DNA of 64,000 nt, taken from the NCBI GenBank assembly GCA_022749755.1, contig CM040453.1, positions 9,074,102 through 9,138,101 of the forward strand. The letters run 5' to 3'. The notes beneath the pieces are model-generated. The model saw only the letters and a program-made list of their open reading frames with translations, was not told the origin of the DNA and searched no databases. The position numbers were made by a program, and so were the translations under genes. This DNA comes from Azadirachta indica. Taxonomy: Eukaryota > Streptophyta > Magnoliopsida > Sapindales > Meliaceae. This document shows, piece after piece, positions 41,957 to 54,000 of the stretch (its first letter is position 1; each line of letters opens with the position of its first letter).

Positions 41957-44349
41957 TAACAATTCTCGACCTTGTACCCACTTGCCCCAACCCATTCTTG
42001 TCCTCGACCCATCCCCGGTTAGGGTAACAACTCTTGACCTCGTCCCTACTTGGCCCAACCCATTCCAATCCTTAGCCTATTTCTAGTTAGGGTAAATTGG
42101 GGACGGGGCAGGGATCTCCTTGCTTAGGGCAGCATCAAAAGAATTATACTCATTTGGACTCGTATACAAGACTTGGAGAAATGTATACAATTGCATTACC
42201 GCTAGACCATTATGATTTATTCATCAAAGCATGCAAATGGAATATATTTAACAAAAAAAAAATAAATATTTAATTTATATTATTATTAATATAAAGTAAT
42301 TGTATAATCTAACAATACTAAAAATTTTTAATTTAGATTATATAATAGTAATTATAATTATTAAATCTAAATTATTTTAAATTATAAAATTATTATTTAT
42401 TAATATAAAATTTTCAAAAATAAGGACTATATCGATATAATTCTAAAGCATCACAAAAGCATATTTAAAATGCTAAATTTATTATTAACTACTTGATTAC
42501 ACATTTAAAATATTTAACAAAATCTATCTCCTACAATTATAAATTTTTAGTTTGTTATTAAAAAAAATATATCATCAATTTTAAAGTTTTTATCAAATCT
42601 CATAACACAAATTAAATTTTTATTTCTTAGTAATAGTATATTAATTTTTTTATATGTGAAATAACCATTTCACATGTCAAAAATAATATAATGAAAATAA
42701 ATATTTCATTTTTTATAGATTAATTGTTAAAAATAAGATAATTGGCAACAATCAAGTTATGCAAAGAAGTAAAAATAAAATTTTACAATATTAATTTTCC
42801 AACTTATAATTAATATTTAACAATTTATTGTTTACAACTAACAATAATAAAATTTTATACACATTTATAGAAAAGTATGGGTAATTATAATTATGAAATC
42901 TGAATTTTTTTAAATAAAAAAAATATTTATATCTATCTATATATACATAATGTAAAATTTTAAAATAAAGAGTATATTGATAAAAATCCTAAGTATCACA
43001 AAAATGTATTTGAAGTATTAAATTTATGTACTTGATTACATTGTTAAAGTATTTAACAAAACTTAGCTATTACAATTATCAATTTTTATTTTTGTTATTA
43101 AAAGTATATTATTAATTTTAAATATTTTATCAAATATCACAATACAAATTATATCTTTATCTTTTATTAATAAATAAATAAATTATTTATATATGAGTCA
43201 CCTATTCATATATCATCAAAATGATAGACTAAAAATTAAATAATTGATTCTTTCTTAAATTAATTGTTATAAATAAGATAAATGATAACAATCATCAATT
43301 TGATTGAAAAAAAATTTATATTAAATATTACAATTAATAAAAATTTTGTTTGCCCAAAATATCAAATTTGATTGATACATTTATTATAATTTTTTACTAA
43401 ATTATATAAATAGAAAATAAATAATTTATTAGTAAATTATGATATAAATTTTTATAAAATAGATAAAGTTAGAAAAATGTATTAAATCATTTTTAGAAAG
43501 TGAAATAAAAACTAAAAAAGAAGATCTTAAAAACAAAATAGATGAGAAGAAGAAAATCTTAGAGCTTTTTCATATTTTGATAATTTTGCATAAAAATATT
43601 TTGTTTGGTAAAAGGGAAAATCAAATCTAAAGAGAAAAAGAAAATCTTTGAAAACTTGTTTTGTTAATCTTTTTTATTACAACATTACAACATATTAATT
43701 CATTAATTACTAATTAACTATTTTTTATATTAATTTACTATATTTATTTTATCAAAATTTATTGCTTTAAATTTAATTATTAATTTTTTAAATTTTTTTA
43801 GTTTTTAACTATTGTAGCAAATTTTTTATGATCAAATAATTTAAAAAGAATTCTAAAATTGATTAAATTGAAAATTTCGTAGATAATTATTAAGAACTTG
43901 ATTAATTAAATTAAAAAATTATAGACCTTTTTGAAGGATTTGTTTGGCAAAAATAAAAACTATAAAATTTTTATAATTATTTAATTAAATAAGATGGATA
44001 TTTACATAATTATCTATAGAAATTTTGAGCGGGGAAAAAGGCCTATCACGTCCCTGACTCGATTTTAAAACGGGGATTAATTTTTATCTTTAAACTCTGC
44101 CTAATCTTTGAAACTTTGAGAAAATCCTTCCTGATCCCACCTCGAATAGGTCAATCCCTTGGCCTTGTAGGAAAAATTACCATCATTACTTAGTATAAAT
44201 AAATATAAAAATAAGAAATATAAGTAGGGATGGGGAATTCATTCCCTATACGTGAATTCTTCATCCCTTCGCCATAAAATATATTGGGAATTAGGTGGGG
44301 AACAGGTAAAGGCCTCGGAACCCCACCTTACCCTATTGCCATCTCTAAA
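41957..44349. mobile_element. Probable non-autonomous hAT-like element (right end clear, left end unclear)
   Basis: The right end reads ACCCTATTGCCATCTCTA, the complement of a TAGAGATGGCAATAGGGT terminus typical of plant hAT elements. GC-rich, CCCC/GGGG-rich blocks at 41957-42125 and 44027-44349 flank an AT-rich core, as in the 28431-30067 element. No matching left terminus or 8-bp duplication was found, so the left end may be deleted. The left GC block holds a 68-bp tandem duplication (41957-42024 and 42025-42092). Confidence 0.5.
42427..43170. repeat. Pair of about 200-bp repeats spaced by about 545 bp
   Basis: 42427-42640 and 42975-43170 align along their length. Both read roughly (T)ATCG/TGATA...CTAAGC/TATCACAAAA, then ACTTGATTACA, then ATCAAATCTCA/ATCAAATATCAC. 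They are diverged and AT-rich, within the core of the hAT-like element. Confidence 0.55.
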
Positions 44350-45344
44350 CTACTAGATACAGATCTTTTATCTATATCATCTTCAAACATAAATTGATCA
44401 ATTTTTTAAAATTCTTTTTACTTTTTATCTTCCTATACATATATATATATATTATTGATATCAAATTTTGTGATAATCCGATATCGAAAAAGAATTTCCT
44501 TATCATATTATGAATCAACCTGCAAAAAGAAACACAATTAGAGGAAAACTGATTTTTCAGCAAAAATCCTCTTATACTTAAGTCAAAAACCTTTTTTTGG
44601 AAGTATTTTAATAAGATAGAAATTTGACAGTATTTTAGTAAGAGTAGAAGTCCAAGAAGATATTTATCTCTATGATTTTTGCCTTTTATATGTCTAGATT
44701 AAGTTGACTTACGTCATATCTGAATAGGAAATCAAAGTGGGGAGATTTTTATGGGAAATAAGATTTTAGGTAGCCGTTCTGTGACCTCCTCATTACTCTA
44801 TTACAATCAGGTTGTTTTTGGGAATTTTTCCAAGGTAAGACTTTGCCTTTTTACTTGAGCTCACAAATGTATAGTTGAGGATAAGATCTTTTACCGCGAG
44901 ATCTACGTTTTAGATAACTATGGTTATAGTTTCAAGGAATATCGAGTTGTTCATGGTTATCCCTATGATTTCCCAACTTTTTTCTCACTAGTGGATATTT
45001 TAATTTTCACTCGAACTGAGACTTTTTTCTCAACTCAAGCCCAATATTCGAAGTTAAGCTAATATGTCCATCTGATGCTAATAGAGCTGTGCCTCGAGAT
45101 TTGATAAAGGTTGCCTCAATGTGAGCCATATTGATGTCTAATCGCTCCAACTTATTAGAATTTAACCCAAGTAATAGGGAAGTAAATGTTCAATAAGATC
45201 AAAATAGAGAGAACTCCATTGAAGAAACCCTTTTGACCCAACTTAAGAAAGATATTGTTCCCCCATCCGTAGCTATTGAGTGGGAGGAATTGATCAAAGT
45301 CGGTCTTTCTGAGGTCAAGAGGCTTTATTTCCAACACCTTCAAA
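44350..45344. other. Spacer before the Athila-like pol debris
   Basis: No recognised coding frame. From about 44760 the sequence becomes less AT-rich and may be upstream internal sequence of the retroelement starting at 45345, but no gag similarity was recognised. Confidence 0.35.
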
Positions 45345-48300
45345 GAAGAGCATTTGGAAGAGCCTCTAGAAGTTTGCATTGTCTATGCCAAATCTACCAA
45401 GGTGGAAGATGATAAAATTGTAGAATATGCAAGTTACTAGGAAGCTGCACCACCATTCTATCGTGGAAGGCCTAAATTTGAAGAACTAGTTAGAAATTTG
45501 GCTCCACCGTTGTCAACAAATTCAATTCCTTATAAGGTTGAACTTAAAACTTTACTAGCTCATCTTTGATGTGTTTATTTCAGCTCAAATTCATATTTTC
45601 GCCCATCACCTCAGCTTCAATAAGCAAATTGGAGGAAGAAAAGTTATGTTGTGTATTGAGGAACCATAAAGCATCAATACGGTGGTCCATTACTAGCATA
45701 AAGGGTATTAGCCCATTAATTTATATGTAAAAAATCCTAGTGGAAGAAAACTTCAAGCCATTAGTTGAGCATTAAACACCATGTAAACTTAAACATGAAG
45801 AAAGTTGTAAGAGTAGAGATTTTGAAGTTATTGGATGTTGGCATGATCTAGTGCAAGTTGTCCCAAAAAAAGGATGAAATAACAGTGGTACGGAAACAAC
45901 AATGATCTCATTCCAACACAGACAAGAATAAGATAGAGGGTGTGTGTTGACTATCGAAAGTTGAAAAATGCTACTCGTAAGGATAATTTCTCGCTACCGT
46001 TCATTGATCATATGCTTGAAAGATTCGCTGGCTATTCCCACTATTGCTTCCCTGACAGGTATTTTGGATACAGCCAAGTTCCAATTGCACCTTAAGACCA
46101 AGAAAAGACCACATTTATATTCCGTTATGGCACCTTTGCATTTCAAAGAATGCTATTTGGGTTATGTCATACAGCAGCTACCTATCAACGTTGTATAATA
46201 GCCATCTTGTGATACATGGTAGAGAGGTTCATAAAAATTTTTGTGGACAAATTTTCTATTTTTGGATCCTCCTTCAATAATTACTTGGATAATTTGGTTT
46301 TGGTATTACAACGTTGTAAAGAAACAAATCTTATCTTGAATTGGGAAAAATGCCATTTCATGATTCAGGAAGGAATTGTTTTAATTTATCAAATATCAGC
46401 AAAGAGGTTGAGGTTGATCGGGCAAAGATTGAAATTATTGAGAAATTGCCACCACCTACTTCAATGAAGGGAATTTGAAGTTTTTTGGAACATGCTGGTT
46501 TTTATCGGTGCTTCATAAAAGATTTTTTTCTAAAATCTCTAAACTTTTGTGTAATCTTTTAAGTAAAGATGTGCCTTTTGACTTTTCTGTTGATTGTTTA
46601 CAGGTATTCAATACATTGAAGAAGTTAATTTCAATGCCGTATATCGTAGCTCTAGATTGGGATTTACCATTTGAGCTAATGTGTGACATAAGTGAGTATG
46701 CTGTCAGAGTTATTCGGGGCAAAGAAGACACAAGAACTTGCATCTTATCTATTATGTAGGTAAAACCTTAATGGATACTTAGTTGAACTATGCAACCATA
46801 GAAAAAGAGTTGTTAGCTGTTGTATTTGCGTTTGATAAGTTTCGCTTTTACTTAATTGGCTCAAAGATGATAGTCTACACAAATCATTTGGCCATCAAGT
46901 ATTTGTGATAAGTGTGTGGAATACATACTTATCGATCGCTTCAGAACTTAAATAGTTTTGTAAATCCTAAAGTTTTGCTAATATTTGATGAATTTTAGTG
47001 ATTTGCCAAGAAAAGATAGCAAAAGGTCATTCAAGATGAAATTGGCTCTAGAAAGAAATGTAGGAAAAGTTGGAAAGGAAGTGGGGAACAAAATGCAAAA
47101 GTTTAGGGACCAAAATGCAAGAAAATTAAAGCTAATGCTTATGGGTTGCTGGCATGAAGTGACCGCGCCATGCCCACGAAGGCCAAATTGGCCGAGAGGG
47201 TGGTGCGCCAACATCACCAAAGAGCACGGCCATGCCATTTGTCAAGTCTCCACTACGCCCCAACATGATTTTGAGTGCCCTTATGCCTTTTGGACATCGT
47301 TGGATGATTTTTGGCTACGAGATCATCAAGCAATGGCCTGATTTGTGTATCTTTTAGGTTTATATGTTTTTGGGATAGATAGCCACCGTAGCAATTACCC
47401 AAAAAAGGAAAATTTGAGTTTTTAAGTGAGAGAAAGTAAAGAACAAGGAGGGATCCTAGAGAGAAAAGGTGATTGATTTAAGTTAAAGCCTTCGTAAAAG
47501 ATTCTAAGGAGGAGTATTGAAGCTTTCATTTCTAATCTAGTTTTCTAAACTCTATACTCTCATTTTGTATTTCATTTGAACTTTATTTGTTGAATTTGAA
47601 GATTATAGAATACATAATGATTTTGATATTAATATTTGAGATGGTTGGCTAGATTTCTTGATCTAGGGTCTTGAAGTAACTTGTCCAAATTATATTTTCA
47701 TCAATTGGCATATTATTAATGTTAGTATGGTTTGTTGATTCATTTGTGTTTACCTTGCTTAATCTTCTAATTTATTAATTAATGAATTAATTCTTGAGAA
47801 AGATTGATTCATTTATCGGACTAAGGAACATAATCTAGGTAGTTATGAGACCGAGAAGTAATCAACACCTAAATAACTAATTAATATTTAGGATTTTAAG
47901 AAATCAGGAGGTAAATTTAGTTCTAAGTATTAAACAACAAGCAGTGCTTAATGAACGTATAATTAATTGAGTTAGATAGGGATATCAACTTGAATAGTTG
48001 TATGTAAGACCTGATTTATACTTGGGAGAGATATTAAGGTTGGTCTTAATCTTGTGATTAGTGAATTAAACCAAAGCACTTTAATAACTGCCAATTAGAA
48101 GAATCATAATGATAAAGAAGCAAAATCAAGACCTGAAGTAGTTTATCCTTACATATTTCATTGTTCTATTAACTTTTTAGTTCAATTTCTTTTTCTCGTT
48201 AATTAATTATAGAGTTTTTAGTTTATTTGCTGTTATAATTAATCAATTTTGATTATTTAGATAAAACTGGACCTTTAAGGCTATAGTATTTAATAATGGT

Positions 48301-49121
48301 TTTAAATTTCAATCCTTATGGAATGATAATCTTATCATTTTACTACTTGATACAATCTGTGCCCTTCTGGTTAGTGTTGTTATGATCAATTTGCTCTCGA
48401 AAAGGGATGCCGATGCAAGACTCATTCAGGGGACGCATTTACTTCAAGAATTTGATTGGGAGATTAGAGATAAGAAGGGTTCCGAGAATCTTGTGGCTAA
48501 TCATTTGTCTTGATTGGAACATGAAGAGCCTGAAGATAGTTCATTGAGTGCTATCGATGAAGTATTTCTAGATAAACAACTATTTTCTCCCAAGGCATTA
48601 GACACGCCTTTATATGTGGACATTGTGAATTATTTGGCTTGCAACATTATTCCCGATGATTTGTCATTTCAATAAAAGAAGAAATTCTTTTCTAAGATTA
48701 AACATTATTATTAAGAAGATCTTTTTCTTTTCCAGTAGTGTTCAAACTAAATAATTAGGCAATGTATTCCAGAAGAAGCAATGTTGAATATTTTGAAACA
48801 TTGTCATTCATCAAAATACAAAGGGCATTTAGTAGAACTAAGATAACAGCCAAAGTTCTTCAATTTGGTTTCTTTTGGCCTACTTTATTGAAGGATTCTC
48901 ACACATTAATTGTTGGCTGTGACAATGTCAAAGGACTGGGAACATTTCTGAAAGAAATGAAATGCCATTAAATAACATTCTTGAAATAGAGTTGTTTGAC
49001 GTGTAAGGTATAAACTTCGTAGGTCCTTTTCCATCTTCTTTCTTAAATCAATACATTTTGATGACTGTAGACTACGTCTAAAAGTGAGTAGAAGCGATAG
49101 CTTGCAGTAACAATGATGTAA
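45345..49121 (+). pseudogene. Athila-like Ty3/gypsy pol debris
   Basis: Fragments of a Ty3/gypsy polyprotein lie in order. A spacer region precedes reverse transcriptase (45345-45840, LEEPLEVCIVYAKSTK... RGRPKFEEL). Reverse transcriptase follows (45850-46470), with VQVVPKKG, RVCVDYRKLKNATRKDNFSLPFIDHMLERF and NLILNWEKCHFM. RNase H lies at 46580-46905, resuming at 48394-48530 (WEIRDKKGSENLVANHLS). The integrase zinc-binding region (48770-48960) carries HCHSSKYKGH and FFWPTLLKDSHT. Integrase core debris continues to the gap. Many stops and frameshifts are present. In the polymerase site the usual (Y/F)xDD is FVDK, so even the core would be inactive. A solo LTR splits RNase H. Confidence 0.88.
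46906..48388 (+). mobile_element. Solo LTR inserted in RNase H of the Athila-like element
   Basis: 1483 bp, starting TGATAAGTGTGTGGAATAC and ending TTATGATCA, flanked by perfect 5-bp ATTTG duplications (46901-46905 and 48389-48393). Removing it restores the RNase H reading ...AIKYL|LSKRDA. It is a diverged member of the LTR family at 2600-4004 and 19452-20872. No internal element sequence remains, as expected after LTR-LTR recombination. A frame at 46985-47341 inside it has no recognised domain. Confidence 0.93.
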
Positions 49122-49221
49122 NNNNNNNNNNNNNNNNNNNNNNNNNNNNNNNNNNNNNNNNNNNNNNNNNNNNNNNNNNNNNNNNNNNNNNNNNNNNNNN
49201 NNNNNNNNNNNNNNNNNNNNN
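49122..49221. other. Assembly gap (100 N)
   Basis: Exactly 100 undetermined bases, the usual placeholder for a gap of unknown length. It separates integrase debris (left) from the 5' end of a minus-strand gene (right); any gene body lying between them is not visible. Confidence 0.99.
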
Positions 49222-49328
49222 ACACCACTTTTTCCAGTACTCATGATTATGGCTGGGGAAGATAAAAGCAGGAAGAAATAGAAGAAGTTCATCATGAAGA
49301 AAACAGTGAAAATATGGCCAGAATACAT
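49222..49328 (-). CDS. 5' end of a secreted-protein gene, truncated by the gap
   Basis: The minus-strand ATG at 49328-49326 opens MYSGHIFTVFFMMNFFYFF, followed by LLLSSPAIIMSTGKSG, and the frame runs into the N stretch after 35 codons. The first 26 or so residues form a strongly hydrophobic secretion signal or membrane anchor. A TATA box lies about 85 bp upstream. The remaining sequence is hidden, and beyond the gap only retroelement debris is seen, so length and function cannot be judged. A chance ORF is possible, but the signal peptide plus TATA box favour a real gene start. Confidence 0.5.
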
Positions 49329-49410
49329 TTTGAGTAGCAGATTATGGATGAATATCTATGTATGTTTTTGTGTTGATTTTTTTCCAAGAAGGAGGGAAAA
49401 TGGGGATGGC

Positions 49411-49419
49411 TTTAAATAG
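49411..49419 (-). promoter_or_regulatory. TATA box of the truncated minus-strand gene
   Basis: Minus-strand CTATTTAAA, about 83 bp upstream of the ATG at 49328, a normal spacing for a plant TATA box plus a 5' leader of about 50 nt. Confidence 0.55.
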
Positions 49420-49769
49420 GGTCGCGAGGAACTGATGAAAAATGTAGATATAATTAGCCAGCCTAGCAAAAGCAGGTTTCTGAGAAGCTTCTTCTGTGGA
49501 AGTACTTGGTGACTGGAAAGAAAAATCACTTTTTGACAATGTAAACAAATATGCCCGTGCCTTTCATAATTACTAGTTCCTCCTATATATCTCAAAGTTC
49601 AATTCTTCTACATATATAATTTCCACTTAAATCACTAATACATAAGCATTGTCATTATTAGCTTCATTTTCATGCACTGAAGATTATTAGCAGGATATTT
49701 CACGGAGGTCAACTTATCGGACCTGGCCAGCTCAGCCCCTCTGCAAAAGATGGAAGTAGCTGATTGGTC

Positions 49770-49981
49770 CACGTGGGAGGAGAACTAGCTTACCAGTTTG
49801 GCCGACCTGCTAGCTGTGAAGCCTTTTTAATCATCATCGTGTCTCGTGCCACGTGTAACCATACATTGATCAAGCAAATCTGAGAAGACCCACTTTATTA
49901 GTTGTATGCCCTTGTGCAAAATCTCAACCACCATCGCGAGTAAATCTGTGATCAAGGCTTCAAAAAAAAGAGTTGCACGTG
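49770..49981. promoter_or_regulatory. Cluster of three G-box (CACGTG) motifs
   Basis: Perfect palindromic CACGTG at 49770-49775, 49850-49855 and 49976-49981. The third is part of ACGTGTC, the ABA-response element core. They lie about 0.44-0.65 kb upstream of the minus-strand start at 49328. In plants such sites bind bZIP and bHLH factors; clustered copies often give ABA or light response. Confidence 0.6.
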
Positions 49982-51047
49982 TCACCTCTTGATAGGCTTT
50001 TAGGCACTTGGGTCAGCTAAATAATTTTGTTGTGGTTGAAGAAGATTGTAGGTGGCTTTAATATATATTGCCTGCAAGTGCAAGGGTATATATAATTCAC
50101 AAGCAAATTTCATTATTTATGCTTTAGCAATTTATAAATAGTCACATATGATATGATTTTGACCCTCGTATAAAAATCTAAATGTTATTATCAAATAGCG
50201 TTTGTTACTAAAGTTCCAACGCTACCTAGGTAGATGGGTTTGAGACTCTTGAGTTCCTCTTCGATTTGTGAATAAATTTGGCTCCAAAAATAAAATAAAA
50301 AAGTAAATTTTACTGTAAACATCATTTATCCTTAAGTATATTTTGCTTACTTTAATTTATTTTTCATGAGTTTAATTAATATAATTTTTCAAAATTGATA
50401 TAAAAATATGAAGTTAAAATTCACTAACACTGAAAAAAAAAAAAGGAGTTTAATTTATATTTATATATATAAGTGACACATTAACAATTTCGTAAGTTTA
50501 CACATATTTATATAATATTTTATAAACTATTGATTTTATACATTTTTAATAATTAAAATTAAATTTAATATATATATTAATTATAATACATTAATTACAT
50601 AAATTAAATTTAATTTTAACCATAAAAAAGATTTAGATTTAATTGTCAATAAATAATATAATCATATTATAATAATATGTGTAATAATATGTAATTATGA
50701 AATAGAAGGACCATTCGGCATGTGCATATATAGGGTGAGAGAGGTCTTTCTGGTTGAGACCAGATTCAGGCGAGTATTTCTATATCCCACTGTACATATA
50801 ATAGTAGTATACTTATATTCTTAATTAAAATATATATATCTTGGTTTATAGAAAAAAAAAAAGTATCAATTAAATTACCTAAAGATAAAGAGTAGTGCTA
50901 AACTTGAATCATATATGTGAAAGCGCCAACAAAGTGGGATACAAATTCCAAAATTGAATCAAATTTAAAGGTGAAAATAGAAAATGATATGATACTATTA
51001 TCTCATCACAATCTAATTTTTATTCTACGCAAAATTTCTGAAAATTT
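49982..51047. other. AT-rich intergenic DNA
   Basis: No gene. It contains the distal upstream region of the truncated gene and the 3' flank of the AVT1-like gene. Confidence 0.5.
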
Positions 51048-54000
51048 TCAGCTCCTCAAGCTCTCTATAATTTTGGAAAGGGCTGAATATGTTCCAATCA
51101 CTGACGATATAACCCCTACCACTATAATTGTAGTACAAAGACAAACCTACAAAAACAAAAGAATTTAGCATGCCTGAATTGCAGTGATCGATAAAAGCAA
51201 AAATTAAATTGAGTTGCAGGTTTCAATTTGTATTAAGTCTAACAGGGTATTCAGCACTAATCAAGAGAGTATGGAAATGGTTATACCTGAAAGTGGGTTA
51301 CTTTACCCCTCAAAATGCTAAGAAAACAAGCACAAGGAAATATTAAGGCCTGCAAGTATAATAGCATTAGCATTATATACTTACATTTTAGGTAGAAGAA
51401 GTTGAACGATTGAAATTGGAAAAGGAAGCTTACCACAAGCATTGCGAGTAAAGATCCAATGAGAGACATAACCAGACCTGAAATGATAAGCAAATTTATG
51501 ACGACAATTTCATTGAACAAAAATGAAGAAATTTTCTTGGCAATCAAATGGAAAATGGTTATGATAAATATGATGAAATACATTACCAAAGAAGGGAATG
51601 GCAAGGCCGACAAACAAGGTAGAGAACGTGAGTGCTGTTCTAAGGCAGATGGCGTACATGAGAGGGTGAGACTTGAGATGTTTTGATGGTATCAACTCCT
51701 CCAGACTCAATGCCACGGGAGATATGGTTAATGCATATGTAGTTCTAATTAAGGAGAAACACAAAAATTAAATAAAAAGGAATTTGAATAAACTAAACTC
51801 TGTAGCATTTTATCGCTAAGTGGTGATTTGGAAGAAATGGCTTGAAAGTATTGCACTTAAAAGAGGCATCACTCTTTCAATTCTGCTGGCTACTTTTAAT
51901 ATGTTAGATTATATACATTCAGAAAGGATATTTTGTAAATGGGTTAACCACCTGCAAAAGAATGCATAGCAACCAATATTCACATCATGCTCAACAACAG
52001 CTCTGACTAAAACTATATAGATGGAAATTAATTCATGAGCATACCGTAGTCCAAACAGCAATTTTTGAGGCAAACAGATTTTGAGGCATGTTGAGGGTGA
52101 ATTGTGACAATGTTGATTCACCAAACATTGTATAGCCCATAACAGCAACTCCAGCATACAACAAGGTACAAATAATAAAACTGCATTTACAGTAATTATA
52201 ATTGCAAATAAAATTAGGAATATAAATAGATTAACAAATTAATACATAATACTAATAGGGAACAATTAGAATCATTAGAAATATAATGTAACTGAAGTAA
52301 TTGATAATTTATTTTAAATTACCATGTTAAGAGGACCTTTGGAAATTGGTTTGGTTTTGCCATTGAAGTATAGATGTTGGGGAAAACAGCATGTCCTGAG
52401 TAGCAGTAACCATAGAGACCAATAGCAACGGGAAGTGTAGCGAGGTTAAGTGTTGTTCCTTCGCTGTGAAAGCCAACTTCATCCACCAGACCAACCCAGA
52501 ACAAGCAGAGGACCACTAAGACTGATGCAGTAACTCCCCCAGCTGGAAACAAACAAAGCACGAATCAAGAATTTCTGGAAACAGAACCATGATTCTGCCT
52601 GTATTTCTGAAGCCTAAGCGTTGGAATTCACAAAAGTAAAATAAAAGAGTGTTTTTCGGAAATAAATGTTTAATACTCTGGATATTGTTAACTTCAATTG
52701 ATCTTGAATCATCAAATATTCCAAATTCACATAATCAGCTAAAGATCAGAATGCTTACCTGATATAAAACTAAGAACACTGAGGTCTCTGAGCCAAACAG
52801 TAGGAAGAACAGCTAGGGTAGTCATCAACGCAAACAAATGATGTGAATTTAGATGAACTCCGCCAAAACTTAAATGTGCATTGGGAAATAATGACGACAA
52901 GTTATCACTCTCCAAAATTATATATTCTACACAGCAAGCCTGCAAGGGAAGAAGATTTAGGTGTCCTCAGTGCTAAAATGTTAAAAAAATCTTCTCAGAA
53001 AGTATTGGATATGGCAGCAACCCGCATATTTTGATCCAGTTCATAAGCTGAAAAGCAATACCAGTCACCAGAATTACATGACACAAAACCAAAACCTAAG
53101 GTAAACACTAAGGATTAGGAGTTGATATTCCTGCCAATTCTTTCACGACTTTGGCTCGTTACCAAGTTCTTGTTTAAGCTTATGCTCGTGGTTACTACAA
53201 AGAGGTCATGCATCCGCTTCACTGGTTGTCACACAATGTTTTTATTAAACTTCTCAGAGGACAGGTTCTGTAATTGTATTGTTAACATGTATTCCTTTTT
53301 CCTCAGACTTGGTCTAATTACAAACAGACTCTTGTGGTTTGCAAAATAGGCAAAAACTGTCCCTAAAGTTCCTAAAATCATCATAAACATCCCTCAAAAT
53401 GAGTCGCCTCTCCTGAAGTTCCATAACATTTATATTGTCTAACTATCTTCCATAAGTATCTGTTTGTAATTAAACTGAAGCTTAGAGAAAGTAAATAGAA
53501 ATTACCCTAATACGAAGTGCAAAGTTTGGTAAATTTGACTAAAAGAAAACATCGAGAAAGAATATTTGTTTTTTAAAATCGTGCGGAATGTAAATGAAAA
53601 GCTTGATAAGTTGGAACCATTTAAAGAAGCCTCTGGACCGTATGATAACATTTTGCTGTACGAGTTGAATGATGGACTGGTCAGAGAGACAAAGGGCCTC
53701 AAAATAAATTGTGGGAATGGGACCAAGAATATCTAGCTGGGATCTAACCGCAATCTAGCTTTTATGGTTTTATGTCCTTATGTTACTCTGAAAGAACTTT
53801 TAGTAAACAATAAACAACACTCTGCCAAGCCAGCTGTACTTACATATAGTTCAGCGTATAATATTATCTGCACACAACAAAACAAAAACATCAGTGTTTA
53901 CTCAAAATTTGCTGTTTAAAGAAAATAATTCTTTTAATATTTTGCCAAAAAACAGCTATCTTACATTTATTTTTTCTGATAAAAAAATTCATACTTACAG

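Noticed and set aside
46985..47341. 118-codon ORF inside the solo LTR
   Set aside because: Lies wholly in LTR sequence, has no recognised domain, and the corresponding parts of the other two LTRs have no matching frame.
48906..49328. 140-codon minus-strand ORF spanning the gap
   Set aside because: The middle is N bases and the distal part is antisense to integrase debris. Only the first 35 codons (49328-49222) are kept, as a possible gene start.
51459..51686. Plus-strand frame over AVT1 exons 9-10
   Set aside because: It is the antisense shadow of minus-strand exons that match the AVT1 family precisely.
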